Assembly: GCF_018332695.1 (NCBI RefSeq)
Contig: NZ_BOQN01000068.1
Coordinates: 35,943 to 99,942, forward strand
Direction of reading: 5' to 3'
Length of the DNA: 64,000 bases
Source: Paractinoplanes toevensis
Lineage (GTDB): Bacteria; Actinomycetota; Actinomycetes; Mycobacteriales; Micromonosporaceae
The position numbers and the translations under genes were made by a program. The notes below the pieces were generated by a model that did no database searches, was not told where the DNA came from, and saw only the letters and a list, made by a program, of their open reading frames with translations. This document shows, in pieces, positions 25,570 to 33,832 of the stretch. Each line of letters starts with the position of its first letter. Positions within the stretch are counted from its first letter, which is position 1.

Positions 25570-26448
25570 TCAGGCTCGGGCCGGGCTGTCGGCGGCGAAG
25601 GTGACGATCCGTGCGGCGAGGTCGTCGGGGCGCCAGAGGGCCAGGTCATGGCTGGCTTCGGGGATGATCTCGGCGAAGGCGTGCGGCATCCGGGTGCTGA
25701 CCCGGGCCGCGACCTCGCGTGCGTCGTACAGCTGGCTGTGGCCGCCGAGCAGCACCAGCGTGGGCGCCGTGATCCGGCCGAGGTCGTCGTCGGTGAGCGG
25801 GGTGGGCAGGATGTGCTTGCGGCGGAAGCCGAAGGTGGCCTTGACCAACGGCATGGCGTCGTCGTCGAGCAGTGTCACGTTGCGCAGCGGCCGGGCCAGC
25901 GCATGCCGGATCGCCCGGGGCGCGAACCCGGCCAGCCCGCACGCGATCATCCAGGTCACGAACTTCCAACTGACCTTGCCGAAGCCGCCCGGATCGAGCA
26001 GCGCGAGACTCGCCACAGCCTGGGGTGAGCGCAGCGCGTGACGCAGGGCGACCCACCCGCCGTACGAGGTGCCGACCAGGTGGGCACGGTCGACGCCCAG
26101 ACCGGCGAGAACCTCGTCCAGCCATGCGGACCATTCGTCGCCGCTGTCGATGGATCGGGTCTGCACGGACGGGCCGGGCTCACCGACGGGGTCGATCGCG
26201 ATCACCGGGCGGGACGCGGCGAGCCGGCCGACGTAGGCGTGCCACATCAGCGACGGCCCGCCCGAGCCCGGCAGCAGCACGAACGGAGCCTCATCGCCCG
26301 AACCGAGCCGGTGGACGCGAGTCGTGCCGAAGCTCGTGACCACATCGGAGTCGACCGACGCGGACGGCCAGAGCCGAGCGACGGCATCGTCGTAGACGGT
26401 GAAAAAACGATCCCGGGCCTGATCATTCCGAAACTCGCCGACTGGCAT
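25570..26448 (-). CDS. alpha/beta hydrolase
   Basis: 292 residues, ATG 26448. It shows the alpha/beta-hydrolase order: oxyanion region LLPGSGGPSLMWHAYVGRLA, nucleophile elbow GTSYGG (S128), a cap region with a Phe/Trp-rich stretch (about 155-205), an acidic residue near GGHSQLYDAREV, and a late catalytic His in PEASHDLALW. No signal peptide, so cytoplasmic. The substrate is unknown. It is divergent from a TetR gene with only 48 bp between the starts, and a perfect palindrome lies in that gap, so it is probably the TetR-repressed target. Confidence 0.88.
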   Translation of the reverse strand: MPVGEFRNDQARDRFFTVYDDAVARLWPSASVDSDVVTSFGTTRVHRLGSGDEAPFVLLPGSGGPSLMWHAYVGRLAASRPVIAIDPVGEPGPSVQTRSIDSGDEWSAWLDEVLAGLGVDRAHLVGTSYGGWVALRHALRSPQAVASLALLDPGGFGKVSWKFVTWMIACGLAGFAPRAIRHALARPLRNVTLLDDDAMPLVKATFGFRRKHILPTPLTDDDLGRITAPTLVLLGGHSQLYDAREVAARVSTRMPHAFAEIIPEASHDLALWRPDDLAARIVTFAADSPARA

Positions 26449-26473
26449 CGTGGCCTCCGTTCAACGCCTTTAG

Positions 26474-26489
26474 TGATACGAGCGTATCA
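26474..26489. promoter_or_regulatory. TetR-type operator palindrome
   Basis: TGATACG-AG-CGTATCA: two perfect 7-bp arms around a 2-bp centre. It sits between the divergent hydrolase (start 26448) and tetR (start 26497), only 7 bp before the tetR GTG, so bound repressor would block both promoters. Confidence 0.75.
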
Positions 26490-26496
26490 TCAAGGC

Positions 26497-27117
26497 GTGC
26501 CGAAACGGGTGGACCATGAACAGCGACGGCGGCAGATCGGCGAGGCCCTGCTGCGGATCGCGAGCACGCGCGGCCTGCAGTCCGCGACCATGCGCGAGGT
26601 GGCCGCCGAGGCCGGCGTGTCGCTGCGGCTGGTGCAGTACTACTTCCACACCAAGGAACAGCTGCTGGTGGCCGCACTCGCCTACCTCGCCGAGCAACTC
26701 ACCGAACGCGTGTCGGCAAGCATCCGGGCGCTCGGCCCGGTCACCTCACGCACCGTCGTCTACGGCACGCTCACCGCCGTCCTGCCGACCGACGAGGAGA
26801 GCGTGCGGCTGACCCGGGCATACACCGGCTTCTACACCCTGGTGTTCAGCGAGCCGGAGATGGCGCTGCGGCACGGTGCCGTCTATCCCGACAAGCTGGA
26901 GTCACTGCTGGCCAAGCACATCGCCGCGGCTCAAGAGGCGGGCGAGATCGCCGACGACGTGGACCCGGCGCTGACCGCGGCCGCGCTGCTCGCCCTGACC
27001 AACGGCCTGGGCTCGAGCGTGCTGGGCGGCCAGCGGGACGGCGCCGCGGCGTTGCGGATCCTCGAGGATCAACTCGGCCGGCTGTTCCACGCCCGGCTCT
27101 CGCGACCGCCGACCTGA
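26497..27117 (+). CDS. TetR-family transcriptional regulator
   Basis: 206 residues from GTG 26497. N-terminal HTH: HEQRRRQIGEALLRIASTRG, MREVAAEAGVSLRLVQYYF (recognition helix about residues 38-46), HTKEQLLVAAL. The C-terminal ligand domain is helical (about 55-200). It overlaps the end of its own operator region and is divergent from an alpha/beta hydrolase gene, so autoregulation plus control of the hydrolase is likely. The inducer is unknown. Confidence 0.88.
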   Translation: MPKRVDHEQRRRQIGEALLRIASTRGLQSATMREVAAEAGVSLRLVQYYFHTKEQLLVAALAYLAEQLTERVSASIRALGPVTSRTVVYGTLTAVLPTDEESVRLTRAYTGFYTLVFSEPEMALRHGAVYPDKLESLLAKHIAAAQEAGEIADDVDPALTAAALLALTNGLGSSVLGGQRDGAAALRILEDQLGRLFHARLSRPPT

Positions 27118-27122
27118 GTCGT

Positions 27123-27148
27123 GCAACCAAGAGGGGTCCTCGCTCGTC
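27123..27148 (+). promoter_or_regulatory. candidate ECF sigma-factor promoter (autoregulatory)
   Basis: GCAACC (27123-27128), a 16-bp spacer and CGTC (27145-27148) lie upstream of the sigma-factor gene, 31 bp from its ATG. This is the layout known for actinobacterial SigE-like ECF promoters, so the factor probably transcribes its own operon. Confidence 0.55.
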
Positions 27149-27179
27149 TTGCTTCTCATGAAACGGACAGAGGCTGTGT

Positions 27180-27701
27180 ATGGCTCGCGGTGACGAGGAT
27201 TTCGTCGCGTTCGCCACGGCGAGTTCGGCGCGACTGCAGCGTGCGGCGTACCTCCTGACCGGCGACCCGCATCAGGCGGAGGAGGCGGCCCAGACCGCTC
27301 TCGTGCGGGTGTACGCCGCCTGGGGACGGGTTCGCCACAAGGACCCTTACGCGTACGCCCGTACGGTGCTCGCCAACCTGGTGACCGACCAGTGGCGGCG
27401 GCCGATGCGGGAGTACGCGATCGAGACCATGCCGGAACAACCGGCGCCGCACGACGTCGCCGACGCCGTGTCGAAACGGCGTTGGCTGATCGATGCGCTG
27501 CGGACGCTGTCACCGCGGGAGCGGACGGTGATCGTGCTGCGGCACTTCTTCGACGCTAGCGAGGCGGACGTGGCCCGCGAGCTCAACCTGTCGGCGGGCA
27601 CGGTGAAGAGCCTGAACTCCCGAGCCCTGGCGAAGCTGCGCATCACGGTCGGCCTGATGCCACCGTTACGGACCGAGACGGAAGCAGGGGTAGGACGATG
27701 A
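27180..27701 (+). CDS. SigE-family ECF RNA polymerase sigma factor
   Basis: 173 residues. Region 2: FVAFATASSARLQRAAYLLTGD, AEEAAQTALVRVYAAWGRV, YARTVLANLVTDQWRR (about residues 8-80); region 4: LRTLSPRERTVIVLRHFFDA, SEADVARELNLSAGTVKSLNSRAL (about 108-155). This matches the SigE-like ECF group with no extra domains. The stop overlaps the next start (ATGA, 27698-27701), so it is coupled to a membrane protein that may be its anti-sigma partner. A matching promoter is at 27123-27148. Confidence 0.9.
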   Translation: MARGDEDFVAFATASSARLQRAAYLLTGDPHQAEEAAQTALVRVYAAWGRVRHKDPYAYARTVLANLVTDQWRRPMREYAIETMPEQPAPHDVADAVSKRRWLIDALRTLSPRERTVIVLRHFFDASEADVARELNLSAGTVKSLNSRALAKLRITVGLMPPLRTETEAGVGR

Positions 27702-28426
27702 CGGGACTGGAAGAGCTGAAGGACGCCATGCATTCGCCGCCGGGCTTCGAACCCGCTCCCCTGGACCTGGAACACGTGATGAGCGCCGGTGGCCGGATGC
27801 GCCGTCGCCGTAGGTTCGCCGTCGGCACCGCGTCCGCGCTGTCGGTGGCCGCCCTGCTGATCGGTGGAGGCCAGCTGACCGATCTGGACGGCCCGGCCGA
27901 CGGGATACCGGTGGCCGACCGATCCGCGCCGATGCCGTCGGCTGTCAACTCCTCGGCCCCCGGCGTACTCGGCGTGGTCGTCGAGACCGGCCAGTTTGTC
28001 GACGGCCGGCAGTGGATCCTCTACGTCGAGACGACCGACCCCGACGACCTCGACGGCACCCTCAGCCTGGTGCTCGGGCGTACGAGGACCGGAACCATCG
28101 ACGACTTCAAGATCGCGATCGTCAGCCACGACCCGGGTGCGGGCCGGATGAACCCTGGCTTCCACGCGGTCGAGGCCGGCCGGCTGCTCGACGGCCGCAC
28201 CACGCCCACGTTCGGCTATTACGTCGGTGATGCGGCCCGGATCACCGCCCGCGACGCGGTTACCGGCAAGACCGTCGAAGCCCACCGGGCGGCATGGAAA
28301 GGTTTCGCCGAGTCGGAGAAGGCGCAGATCTTCTGGTTCGACTTCACTCAAGGACGGCCTCCGGTGAACCTGACCGACCTGACGGCTTACGACAAGAACG
28401 GCACCGAACTACCCGCCGGCCGCTGA
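27698..28426 (+). CDS. single-pass membrane protein coupled to the ECF sigma factor (possible anti-sigma)
   Basis: 242 residues with a short cytoplasmic N-terminus (about 34 residues, including LDLEHVMSAGGRMRRRRR), one membrane helix (about 36-58, VGTASALSVAALLIGG) and an extracytoplasmic domain of ~180 residues that I do not recognise. No HxxxCxxC zinc anti-sigma motif is present. The overlap with the sigma gene supports a regulatory partner, but function is inferred from context only. Its 3' end overlaps the converging tetR gene by 18 bp. Confidence 0.72.
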   Translation: MTGLEELKDAMHSPPGFEPAPLDLEHVMSAGGRMRRRRRFAVGTASALSVAALLIGGGQLTDLDGPADGIPVADRSAPMPSAVNSSAPGVLGVVVETGQFVDGRQWILYVETTDPDDLDGTLSLVLGRTRTGTIDDFKIAIVSHDPGAGRMNPGFHAVEAGRLLDGRTTPTFGYYVGDAARITARDAVTGKTVEAHRAAWKGFAESEKAQIFWFDFTQGRPPVNLTDLTAYDKNGTELPAGR

Positions 28427-29032
28427 AGCGCCCGGGCCGCCCTCCTCCTGGGACTCTTCGACGGAGTCAACCATGCGGAACACGAGGAGTCCCTCCACGT
28501 AGGACGGAGGGATCTCCTCGCCGGTGACCAGGGCGCGGTAATAGAGGGGACCGACCAGGCGATCGGCCATGGCGTCGATATCGGCCGGGGCCGGCAGGTC
28601 GCCGCGGGCCACGGCGCGTTGCAGCGGAAGCCGGTCGCGGGCGCGCTGGGCGGACAGGTACTCGGCGCGCAGCCGGGCCGCCAGCCGCGGGTCGTGCAGG
28701 CTCTCGGCGGTCAGCGCCCGGAACACGGCCCCCGCGTCGGACATGGTCAGGAAGCGGGCGACGGCCGTCAGGTGCGCGCGCAGGTCGGTGATGAGGTCGC
28801 CGGTGTCGGGCGGGGTGAGTTCCTCGGCGGCGTCGGTGATGAACGCGTCCAGCAGGATGTCGGTCTTCGACGGCCACCAGCGGTAGATCGTCTGTTTGGC
28901 GACGCCGGCCCGCTGCGCGATCGCCTCGACGGTCAGCCGGGCGAAGCCGTGTTCCACCAGCAGGTCGTCCGCCGCCTGCAGCACTGCGAGACGGGCCTCC
29001 TCGCTGCGTCCGTGCCGGTTGCCCCGGTGCAT
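28409..29032 (-). CDS. TetR-family transcriptional regulator
   Basis: 207 residues. HTH: RSEEARLAVLQAADDLLVEH, LTVEAIAQRAGVAKQTIYRWW (about 29-50), PSKTDILLDAF; this is the TetR_C/AcrR-like subgroup with a Trp-Trp after the recognition helix. The C-terminal domain includes AVFRALTAESLHDPRLAARL. It is divergent from an O-methyltransferase gene with a 51-bp gap holding a near-perfect palindrome, so it probably represses itself and the methyltransferase. Confidence 0.88.
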   Translation of the reverse strand: MHRGNRHGRSEEARLAVLQAADDLLVEHGFARLTVEAIAQRAGVAKQTIYRWWPSKTDILLDAFITDAAEELTPPDTGDLITDLRAHLTAVARFLTMSDAGAVFRALTAESLHDPRLAARLRAEYLSAQRARDRLPLQRAVARGDLPAPADIDAMADRLVGPLYYRALVTGEEIPPSYVEGLLVFRMVDSVEESQEEGGPGASAAGG

Positions 29033-29052
29033 GACACCCTCGATCCCTAGAC

Positions 29053-29072
29053 TAGACGCTACGTCGCGTCTA
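29053..29072. promoter_or_regulatory. TetR-type operator palindrome
   Basis: TAGACGC-TACGTC-GCGTCTA: 7-bp perfect arms, with the inner ACGT also symmetric (18 of 20 positions symmetric). Located between tetR (start 29032) and the methyltransferase (start 29084), so it is the expected binding site of that TetR protein. Confidence 0.75.
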
Positions 29073-29083
29073 CTCTAGCGGCC

Positions 29084-29719
29084 ATGACGACCTTACGCAC
29101 CGATCCCTTTCCCGCCGTTCTCCAGCTGCTGCACGCGGCCGCCGAGCGCGACGACGACCACGACATCGGGCCGCTGCCGCCCGACGCCACCGCGGCCGAG
29201 CGCGCCGACGCGCTCGCCCCTATCTACATGCCGGTCTCGGACGCGGGCGGCGCGTTGCTCTACAGCCTGGTCAGGGCGTCGCGGCCGCAAACCGTCGTCG
29301 AGTTCGGCACCTCGTACGGGATCTCGACGCTCTACCTCGCCGCGGCCGTACGCGACAACGGCGAGGGCCGGATCGTGACCACCGAGCTCAGCGCGACCAA
29401 GGTGGCCGCGGCCCGGCAGAACTTCGCCGACGCGGGCGTGGCTGACCTCATCGAGGTGCTCCCCGGCGACGCGCTGGAGACGCTCACGGCCGTCACCGGC
29501 CCGGTCGGGCTGGTGCTGCTCGACGGGTGGAAGGACCTCTATCTGCCGGTGCTGCACCTGCTCGAGCCCCACCTGGCGCCGGGCGCGCTGGTGATCGCGG
29601 ACGACACGTCGTTCGCGAGCGTGCAGCCCTACCTCGACCACATCCGCGACCCGGCGAACGGCTACGTGAGCACGGCCTTCCCCGTCGAGGACGGCATGGA
29701 GGTCAGCTGCCGTTCCTAG
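29084..29719 (+). CDS. class I SAM-dependent O-methyltransferase
   Basis: 211 residues. SAM motif I VVEFGTSYGISTLYLAAAV (about 70-88), then GRIVTTELSATKVAAARQNF, DLIEVLPGDALETL and VGLVLLDGWKDLYLPVL, the pattern of the caffeoyl-CoA/catechol-type O-methyltransferase_3 group. Cytoplasmic; the acceptor is unknown. The adjacent divergent TetR gene and operator suggest induction by a small molecule. Confidence 0.87.
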   Translation: MTTLRTDPFPAVLQLLHAAAERDDDHDIGPLPPDATAAERADALAPIYMPVSDAGGALLYSLVRASRPQTVVEFGTSYGISTLYLAAAVRDNGEGRIVTTELSATKVAAARQNFADAGVADLIEVLPGDALETLTAVTGPVGLVLLDGWKDLYLPVLHLLEPHLAPGALVIADDTSFASVQPYLDHIRDPANGYVSTAFPVEDGMEVSCRS

Positions 29720-29855
29720 CGTGCCAGCGCCGTGCCAGCGCCGTGTGTGCTTGGTGTAAGTGGCCTACGTCAGCTTTGACCCGCCGGTGAGAACGCACTG
29801 ATCTCCACGGCGGTTCCGAGGACGTTCACCACTCTCACGAACAACGGAGGCATCG

Positions 29856-31067
29856 GTGACCGAGGCCAATGCGGTAGTCACGAACGTCGGCCAAGCCGAC
29901 GACGGCTGGGTCCGGACCTGGAGCGCGGCCCCGCAGGCCCCGGACGCCGGGCTCGGGTCCCTGGAAACGGTGGCGCCGTTCGCCGACGTGACCCTGCGAC
30001 AGGTGGTGCGGATCAGCGGCGGCGGCCACCGGCTGCGGCTGCGCCTGACCAATGAGTACGGGACCGCGCCGCTGGTCATCGGCGCGGCACAGGTGGGCCT
30101 CGCGAGGTCCGGCGGGGAGATCGAGGCGGGCAGTGCCCGGGAGTTGACCTTCGCGGGCCGGCGGGATGTCACCGTGCCGGCCGGTGCGCCGATCCTCAGC
30201 GACCCGATCGACCTGCCGCTGCCCGCCCTCGCCACGCTGTCGATCAGCCTCTATCTGCCGGAGCTGGTGGAAAGCTGCACCTGCCATGATCCGTCGCTGG
30301 ACACCGGCTGGGTCGTGCCGGGCAACGCCACCGCCGAGTCCACCCTGCCGGCGAAAGCCGGCCCGCTGCCCGTGCGGGCGCTCATCTCGGCCGTCGAGGT
30401 TCTTCCCGACGCCCCGGCCAGAGCCGTCGTCGTGCTGAGCGACTCCCTGGCCGACGGCTTCGGCTCGACCCCGGACTCCCACCACAGCTGGCCGGAGCTG
30501 CTTGCCGAGCGGGGCGGTCCACACCTCTACGTCTGCAACCAGGGCATCAGCGGTAACCGGATGCTCAACGATGGCCTCGGCGTTTCCGGGTTGGCCCGCT
30601 TCGACCGTGACGTGCTGGCGACGCCGGGCCTCGGTCACGTGATCGTCTCCCTGGGCCACAACGACATCAGCATCTCGCACCTCCCGCGCGACGACGCGGA
30701 CGCCCTGGCCGGCTTCCTGTCGATGTTCCCCGGGGAGCCGGTGACCAGCGACGACATCATCGCCGGTTACCGGCAGCTGATCGCCCGTACGCACGACCGC
30801 GGCGTGCAGATCTACGCGACCACGGTGACCCCCGACGAAGGCTCCGAAACCCACACCGCGGCGGGCGAGGACGCGCGGCAGATCGTCAACACCTGGATCC
30901 GTACCAGTGGCGCCTTCGACGGTGTCCTGGACTTCGATGCCGTCTGGCGTGACCCGGACCAGCCCGCCGGTATTCAGGACCACCTGCAGGCGGGCGATCA
31001 CCTGCACGGCAGCGACGCCGGCTATCAGGCCCTCGCCGACTCCATCGACCTCGCCCTGTTCAAGTGA
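29856..31067 (+). CDS. SGNH/GDSL hydrolase
   Basis: 403 residues from GTG 29856 (ACGGAGG upstream). An N-terminal beta region (TLRQVVRISGGGHRLRLRLTNEYG, in pieces; about 45-180) precedes the SGNH domain: block I VVVLSDSLADGFGS (the usual GDS is SDS here), block III GNRMLNDG (Asn), LGHNDI (block III/Asn loop) and late DHLHGSDAGY with the catalytic Asp/His. This is the layout of the secreted-type actinobacterial esterase/lipase group, but no clear signal peptide is visible, so location is uncertain. It is followed 30 bp later by an FAD monooxygenase and may be co-transcribed. Confidence 0.85.
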   Translation: MTEANAVVTNVGQADDGWVRTWSAAPQAPDAGLGSLETVAPFADVTLRQVVRISGGGHRLRLRLTNEYGTAPLVIGAAQVGLARSGGEIEAGSARELTFAGRRDVTVPAGAPILSDPIDLPLPALATLSISLYLPELVESCTCHDPSLDTGWVVPGNATAESTLPAKAGPLPVRALISAVEVLPDAPARAVVVLSDSLADGFGSTPDSHHSWPELLAERGGPHLYVCNQGISGNRMLNDGLGVSGLARFDRDVLATPGLGHVIVSLGHNDISISHLPRDDADALAGFLSMFPGEPVTSDDIIAGYRQLIARTHDRGVQIYATTVTPDEGSETHTAAGEDARQIVNTWIRTSGAFDGVLDFDAVWRDPDQPAGIQDHLQAGDHLHGSDAGYQALADSIDLALFK

Positions 31068-31096
31068 ACCACCAATTCCCCGACGGGAGATCTCTC

Positions 31097-32617
31097 ATGT
31101 ATGACGTGGTGATCGTGGGGGGCGGCCCGGTCGGGTTGTTCCTGGCCGGTGAAATCGCCCTCGCCGGGTGCTCGGTCGTGGTGCTGGAGCGAGAGGCGGA
31201 GCCGCACTCCCCCTGGCGTAAGTTTCCGCTGGGGTTGCGGGGCCTGAACGCCGGGTCGGTCGAGGCGTTCCACCGACGGGGGATGCTGCCCCGTCTGCTG
31301 GCGGAGTCGGGTGGCCGCGCCGAGGTCGGCGCCGATCTCGACGCGGATCAGGCTTCGGTGCCGCGTTCGGTGAGCCATTTCGCGGGCATCATGCTCGATG
31401 CGGCCAAGGTCGAGGTGGCGGCCCTGCCGCCGCGGCTGCCCAGCCCGGCGATGGACGGCATGCTGACCAGCCTGGACGCGGTCGAGACAGTGCTGGCCGA
31501 ACGGGCGGTCGGCCTCGGCGTGGACATCCGGCGCGGCGTCGAGGTCACCGGCCTTACCCAGGGCGACGACAAGGTGGTGCTGCTGGCCGGTGAGCGTGAG
31601 TACACGGGCCGCTGGGTGGTCGGCTGTGACGGAGGGCGCAGCAACGTACGCGGACTGGCCGGTTTCGGCTTCATCGGGACCGAGCCTCAGTTGACCGGCT
31701 ACCTGTTCGTGGGCGACGTCGCCGACCGGGAGAAGCTCCGCCCGGGCTTCAACGTGACGGCGACGGGCATGTATCTGCGGATGCCCGCCGGCGGCTACAT
31801 CGGCGTGATGGACTTCGACGGCGGAGCGTTCGACCGCTCGCAGCCGTTGACGCCCGGGCACCTGCAAACGGTCCTGCGCCGGGTGTCCGGCACCGACGTG
31901 CGCGTGGACGCGGTCGAACTCGCCTCGAGCTTCACCGACCGGGCGATGCAGGCCACGACCTACCGGCAGGGCCGAGTGCTGCTGGCCGGCGACGCCGCGC
32001 ACATCCACTCGCCGCTCGGTGGCCAAGGGTTGAACCTGGGTATCGGCGACGCCTTGAACCTGGGCTGGAAACTCGCCGCGACCGTGCACGGATCCGCCCC
32101 CTATGGCCTGCTGGACACCTACACCGCCGAACGGCACCCGATCGGGGCCGGAGTGCTGGACTGGTCGCGGGCCCAGGTCGGGGTCATGCGCCCGGGCGAG
32201 TACGCGCCGGCGCTGCAATCGGTGATGCGCGACCTGCTCGACACCCGCGACGCCACGACCTATGTGTGGGAGCGGACCTCGGGCACGGCCAACCGCTACG
32301 ACCTGGGCGACGGGCCGACCCCAGCCGGCCGCAACGCCCCGGACTTCCGGCTCGAGGACGGCACCGGTCTCGGCGACCTGTTGCAGGACGGCCGGGGCGT
32401 CGTGCTGGACTTCAGCGCCGATCAGGTCTTGTCCGAAGCGGCGGCGGGCTGGCCCCACCGGCTGCGCTACGTGGCCGGGCCCGCACGCAACGACCTCGGC
32501 TACGGCGCCGTCCTCGTACGCCCCGACGGCATAATCGCCTGGGCCGACGGCCGGCGACCGGACCGCGAGGCCTTCGAACAGCACGCACGCCGCTGGTTCG
32601 GCAGTCCGCGACTCTGA
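31097..32617 (+). CDS. FAD-dependent aromatic hydroxylase/monooxygenase
   Basis: 506 residues. ATG 31097 (GGGAGA upstream) begins exactly at the FAD-binding strand MYDVVIVGGGPVGLFLAGE; a GTG at 31064 would add 11 residues. The DG motif GCDGGRSNVR is at about 172, the GDAAHIHSPLGGQGLNLGIG flavin motif at about 298-317, and a thioredoxin-like C-terminal domain (about 405-506) completes the PheA/RdmE-type class A hydroxylase layout. It would hydroxylate an aromatic or polyketide substrate with NAD(P)H and oxygen. No polyketide genes are nearby, so the substrate is open. Confidence 0.88.
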   Translation: MYDVVIVGGGPVGLFLAGEIALAGCSVVVLEREAEPHSPWRKFPLGLRGLNAGSVEAFHRRGMLPRLLAESGGRAEVGADLDADQASVPRSVSHFAGIMLDAAKVEVAALPPRLPSPAMDGMLTSLDAVETVLAERAVGLGVDIRRGVEVTGLTQGDDKVVLLAGEREYTGRWVVGCDGGRSNVRGLAGFGFIGTEPQLTGYLFVGDVADREKLRPGFNVTATGMYLRMPAGGYIGVMDFDGGAFDRSQPLTPGHLQTVLRRVSGTDVRVDAVELASSFTDRAMQATTYRQGRVLLAGDAAHIHSPLGGQGLNLGIGDALNLGWKLAATVHGSAPYGLLDTYTAERHPIGAGVLDWSRAQVGVMRPGEYAPALQSVMRDLLDTRDATTYVWERTSGTANRYDLGDGPTPAGRNAPDFRLEDGTGLGDLLQDGRGVVLDFSADQVLSEAAAGWPHRLRYVAGPARNDLGYGAVLVRPDGIIAWADGRRPDREAFEQHARRWFGSPRL

Positions 32618-32620
32618 AGC

Positions 32621-32992
32621 TCAGTCGGAGACCGGGACGGGGACCCGGGACGGCAGCAGCATCAGCGCCACGCAGGCGATGGTGAGCACCACCAGGACCG
32701 AGACGATGAGCAGCAGCCCGGCCGAGACTCCGGCGAAGAAGGCCGGCAGGGCGGTGACCATCGAGACGATGCGGGAGCCGGCGGCGATTCGGGCTGCGCC
32801 ACGGCGGCCGGTGCGCCAAGCGATGACGACCGCCACGATGGTGATCAGACCGAGCACGCCGTCGATCAGCAGGATTGCGAAAGGCGGGCCGGCCTCACCG
32901 TCCGGCGTGGGCTGCACCAGCGAGAGGAGGTCGAGTACGCCGAGCACCGCAGCGAGCACGAAGCCGGCCTTGTTGAGCTTGGAGAACGTCAT
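32621..32992 (-). CDS. small four-helix membrane protein, hypothetical
   Basis: 123 residues, with four hydrophobic segments at roughly 9-27, 38-60, 78-98 and 100-116 and short charged loops. No known motif is recognised. It ends 3 bp from the converging monooxygenase gene and is divergent from the response-regulator gene (start 33167), with 174 bp between; that gap contains tandem TCACCCGGG copies (about 33111-33128) of unknown meaning. Confidence 0.7.
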   Translation of the reverse strand: MTFSKLNKAGFVLAAVLGVLDLLSLVQPTPDGEAGPPFAILLIDGVLGLITIVAVVIAWRTGRRGAARIAAGSRIVSMVTALPAFFAGVSAGLLLIVSVLVVLTIACVALMLLPSRVPVPVSD

Positions 32993-33166
32993 GGCAAATC
33001 ACCCCGGAGAGGAACCGGCACCGCTGGTCGGCGCCGCTGAGCTCAGCCTCGCGGCCCGACCGGCCGGACGGAGGAGTCGGCACACCCGCCCGGCCCGGCT
33101 GTTCACCCGGGTCACCCGGGCAAACACTCCTAGGTCCGCACCCGGTGCAGACCCCATCATGAACGC

Positions 33167-33832
33167 ATGACGGCGGCATCGGAACCACTCACGGTCGTCC
33201 TGATCGACGACCACCCGGTGGTACGCGGCGGCCTGCGCGCGCTGCTCGAGTCGTTCGACGGGTTCGCCGTCGTCGGTGAAGCGGCCGACGGTGAGGCCGC
33301 GGTCCGGGAGGTGCAGCTGCACCGGCCGGACGCCGTGATCATGGATGTGATGATGCCGCACGTCGACGGCATCGAGGCCACGCGGCGGATCGTCCGGGCC
33401 TGTCCGGGCACCGCGGTGCTGGTGCTGTCGATGGCCGAGGACGACGACGTCGTGTTCAGCGCCATGCAGGCCGGCGCCCGCGGATACCTGCTCAAGGGCG
33501 CCGCCCAGGAGGAGATCGAACGGGCGCTCAAAGCGGTCGTCGCGGGTGAGGTGATCTTCGGGCCGGGCGTCGCGACCCGGGTGCTCGGGCTGTTCCGCCG
33601 CCACCCGGCAGCGTCCGACCCGTTCCCGGAGTTGACCCCACGCGAGCGCGACGTGCTCGACCTGGTGGCCCGCGGCCTGCGCAACGCGGCGATCGGCGAG
33701 CGGCTGGGCATGGCGCCCAAGACGGTGGCCAACCACCTGTCCGCGATCTTCGCGAAGCTCCAGGTCACCGACCGTTCGGCGGCGATCGTCCGGGCCCGGG
33801 ACGGCGGTCTGGGCCGGGGCGGCTCGTCGTGA
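33167..33832 (+). CDS. NarL/FixJ-family response regulator
   Basis: 221 residues. Receiver domain: acidic pair D14-D15, phosphoacceptor D60 in IMDVMMP, the conserved Ser in VLSMAEDD and Lys in YLLKGA. LuxR-type HTH: LTPRERDVLDLVARGLRNAAIGERLGMAPKTVANHLSAIFAKL (in pieces; about 155-205). It overlaps the histidine kinase by 4 bp (GTGA) and is the second half of that two-component pair. Targets unknown. Confidence 0.92.
   Translation: MTAASEPLTVVLIDDHPVVRGGLRALLESFDGFAVVGEAADGEAAVREVQLHRPDAVIMDVMMPHVDGIEATRRIVRACPGTAVLVLSMAEDDDVVFSAMQAGARGYLLKGAAQEEIERALKAVVAGEVIFGPGVATRVLGLFRRHPAASDPFPELTPRERDVLDLVARGLRNAAIGERLGMAPKTVANHLSAIFAKLQVTDRSAAIVRARDGGLGRGGSS

Noticed and set aside
29721..29742. 11-bp tandem duplication (GTGCCAGCGCC twice)
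   Set aside because: Two copies only, just after a stop codon; likely slippage with no visible role.
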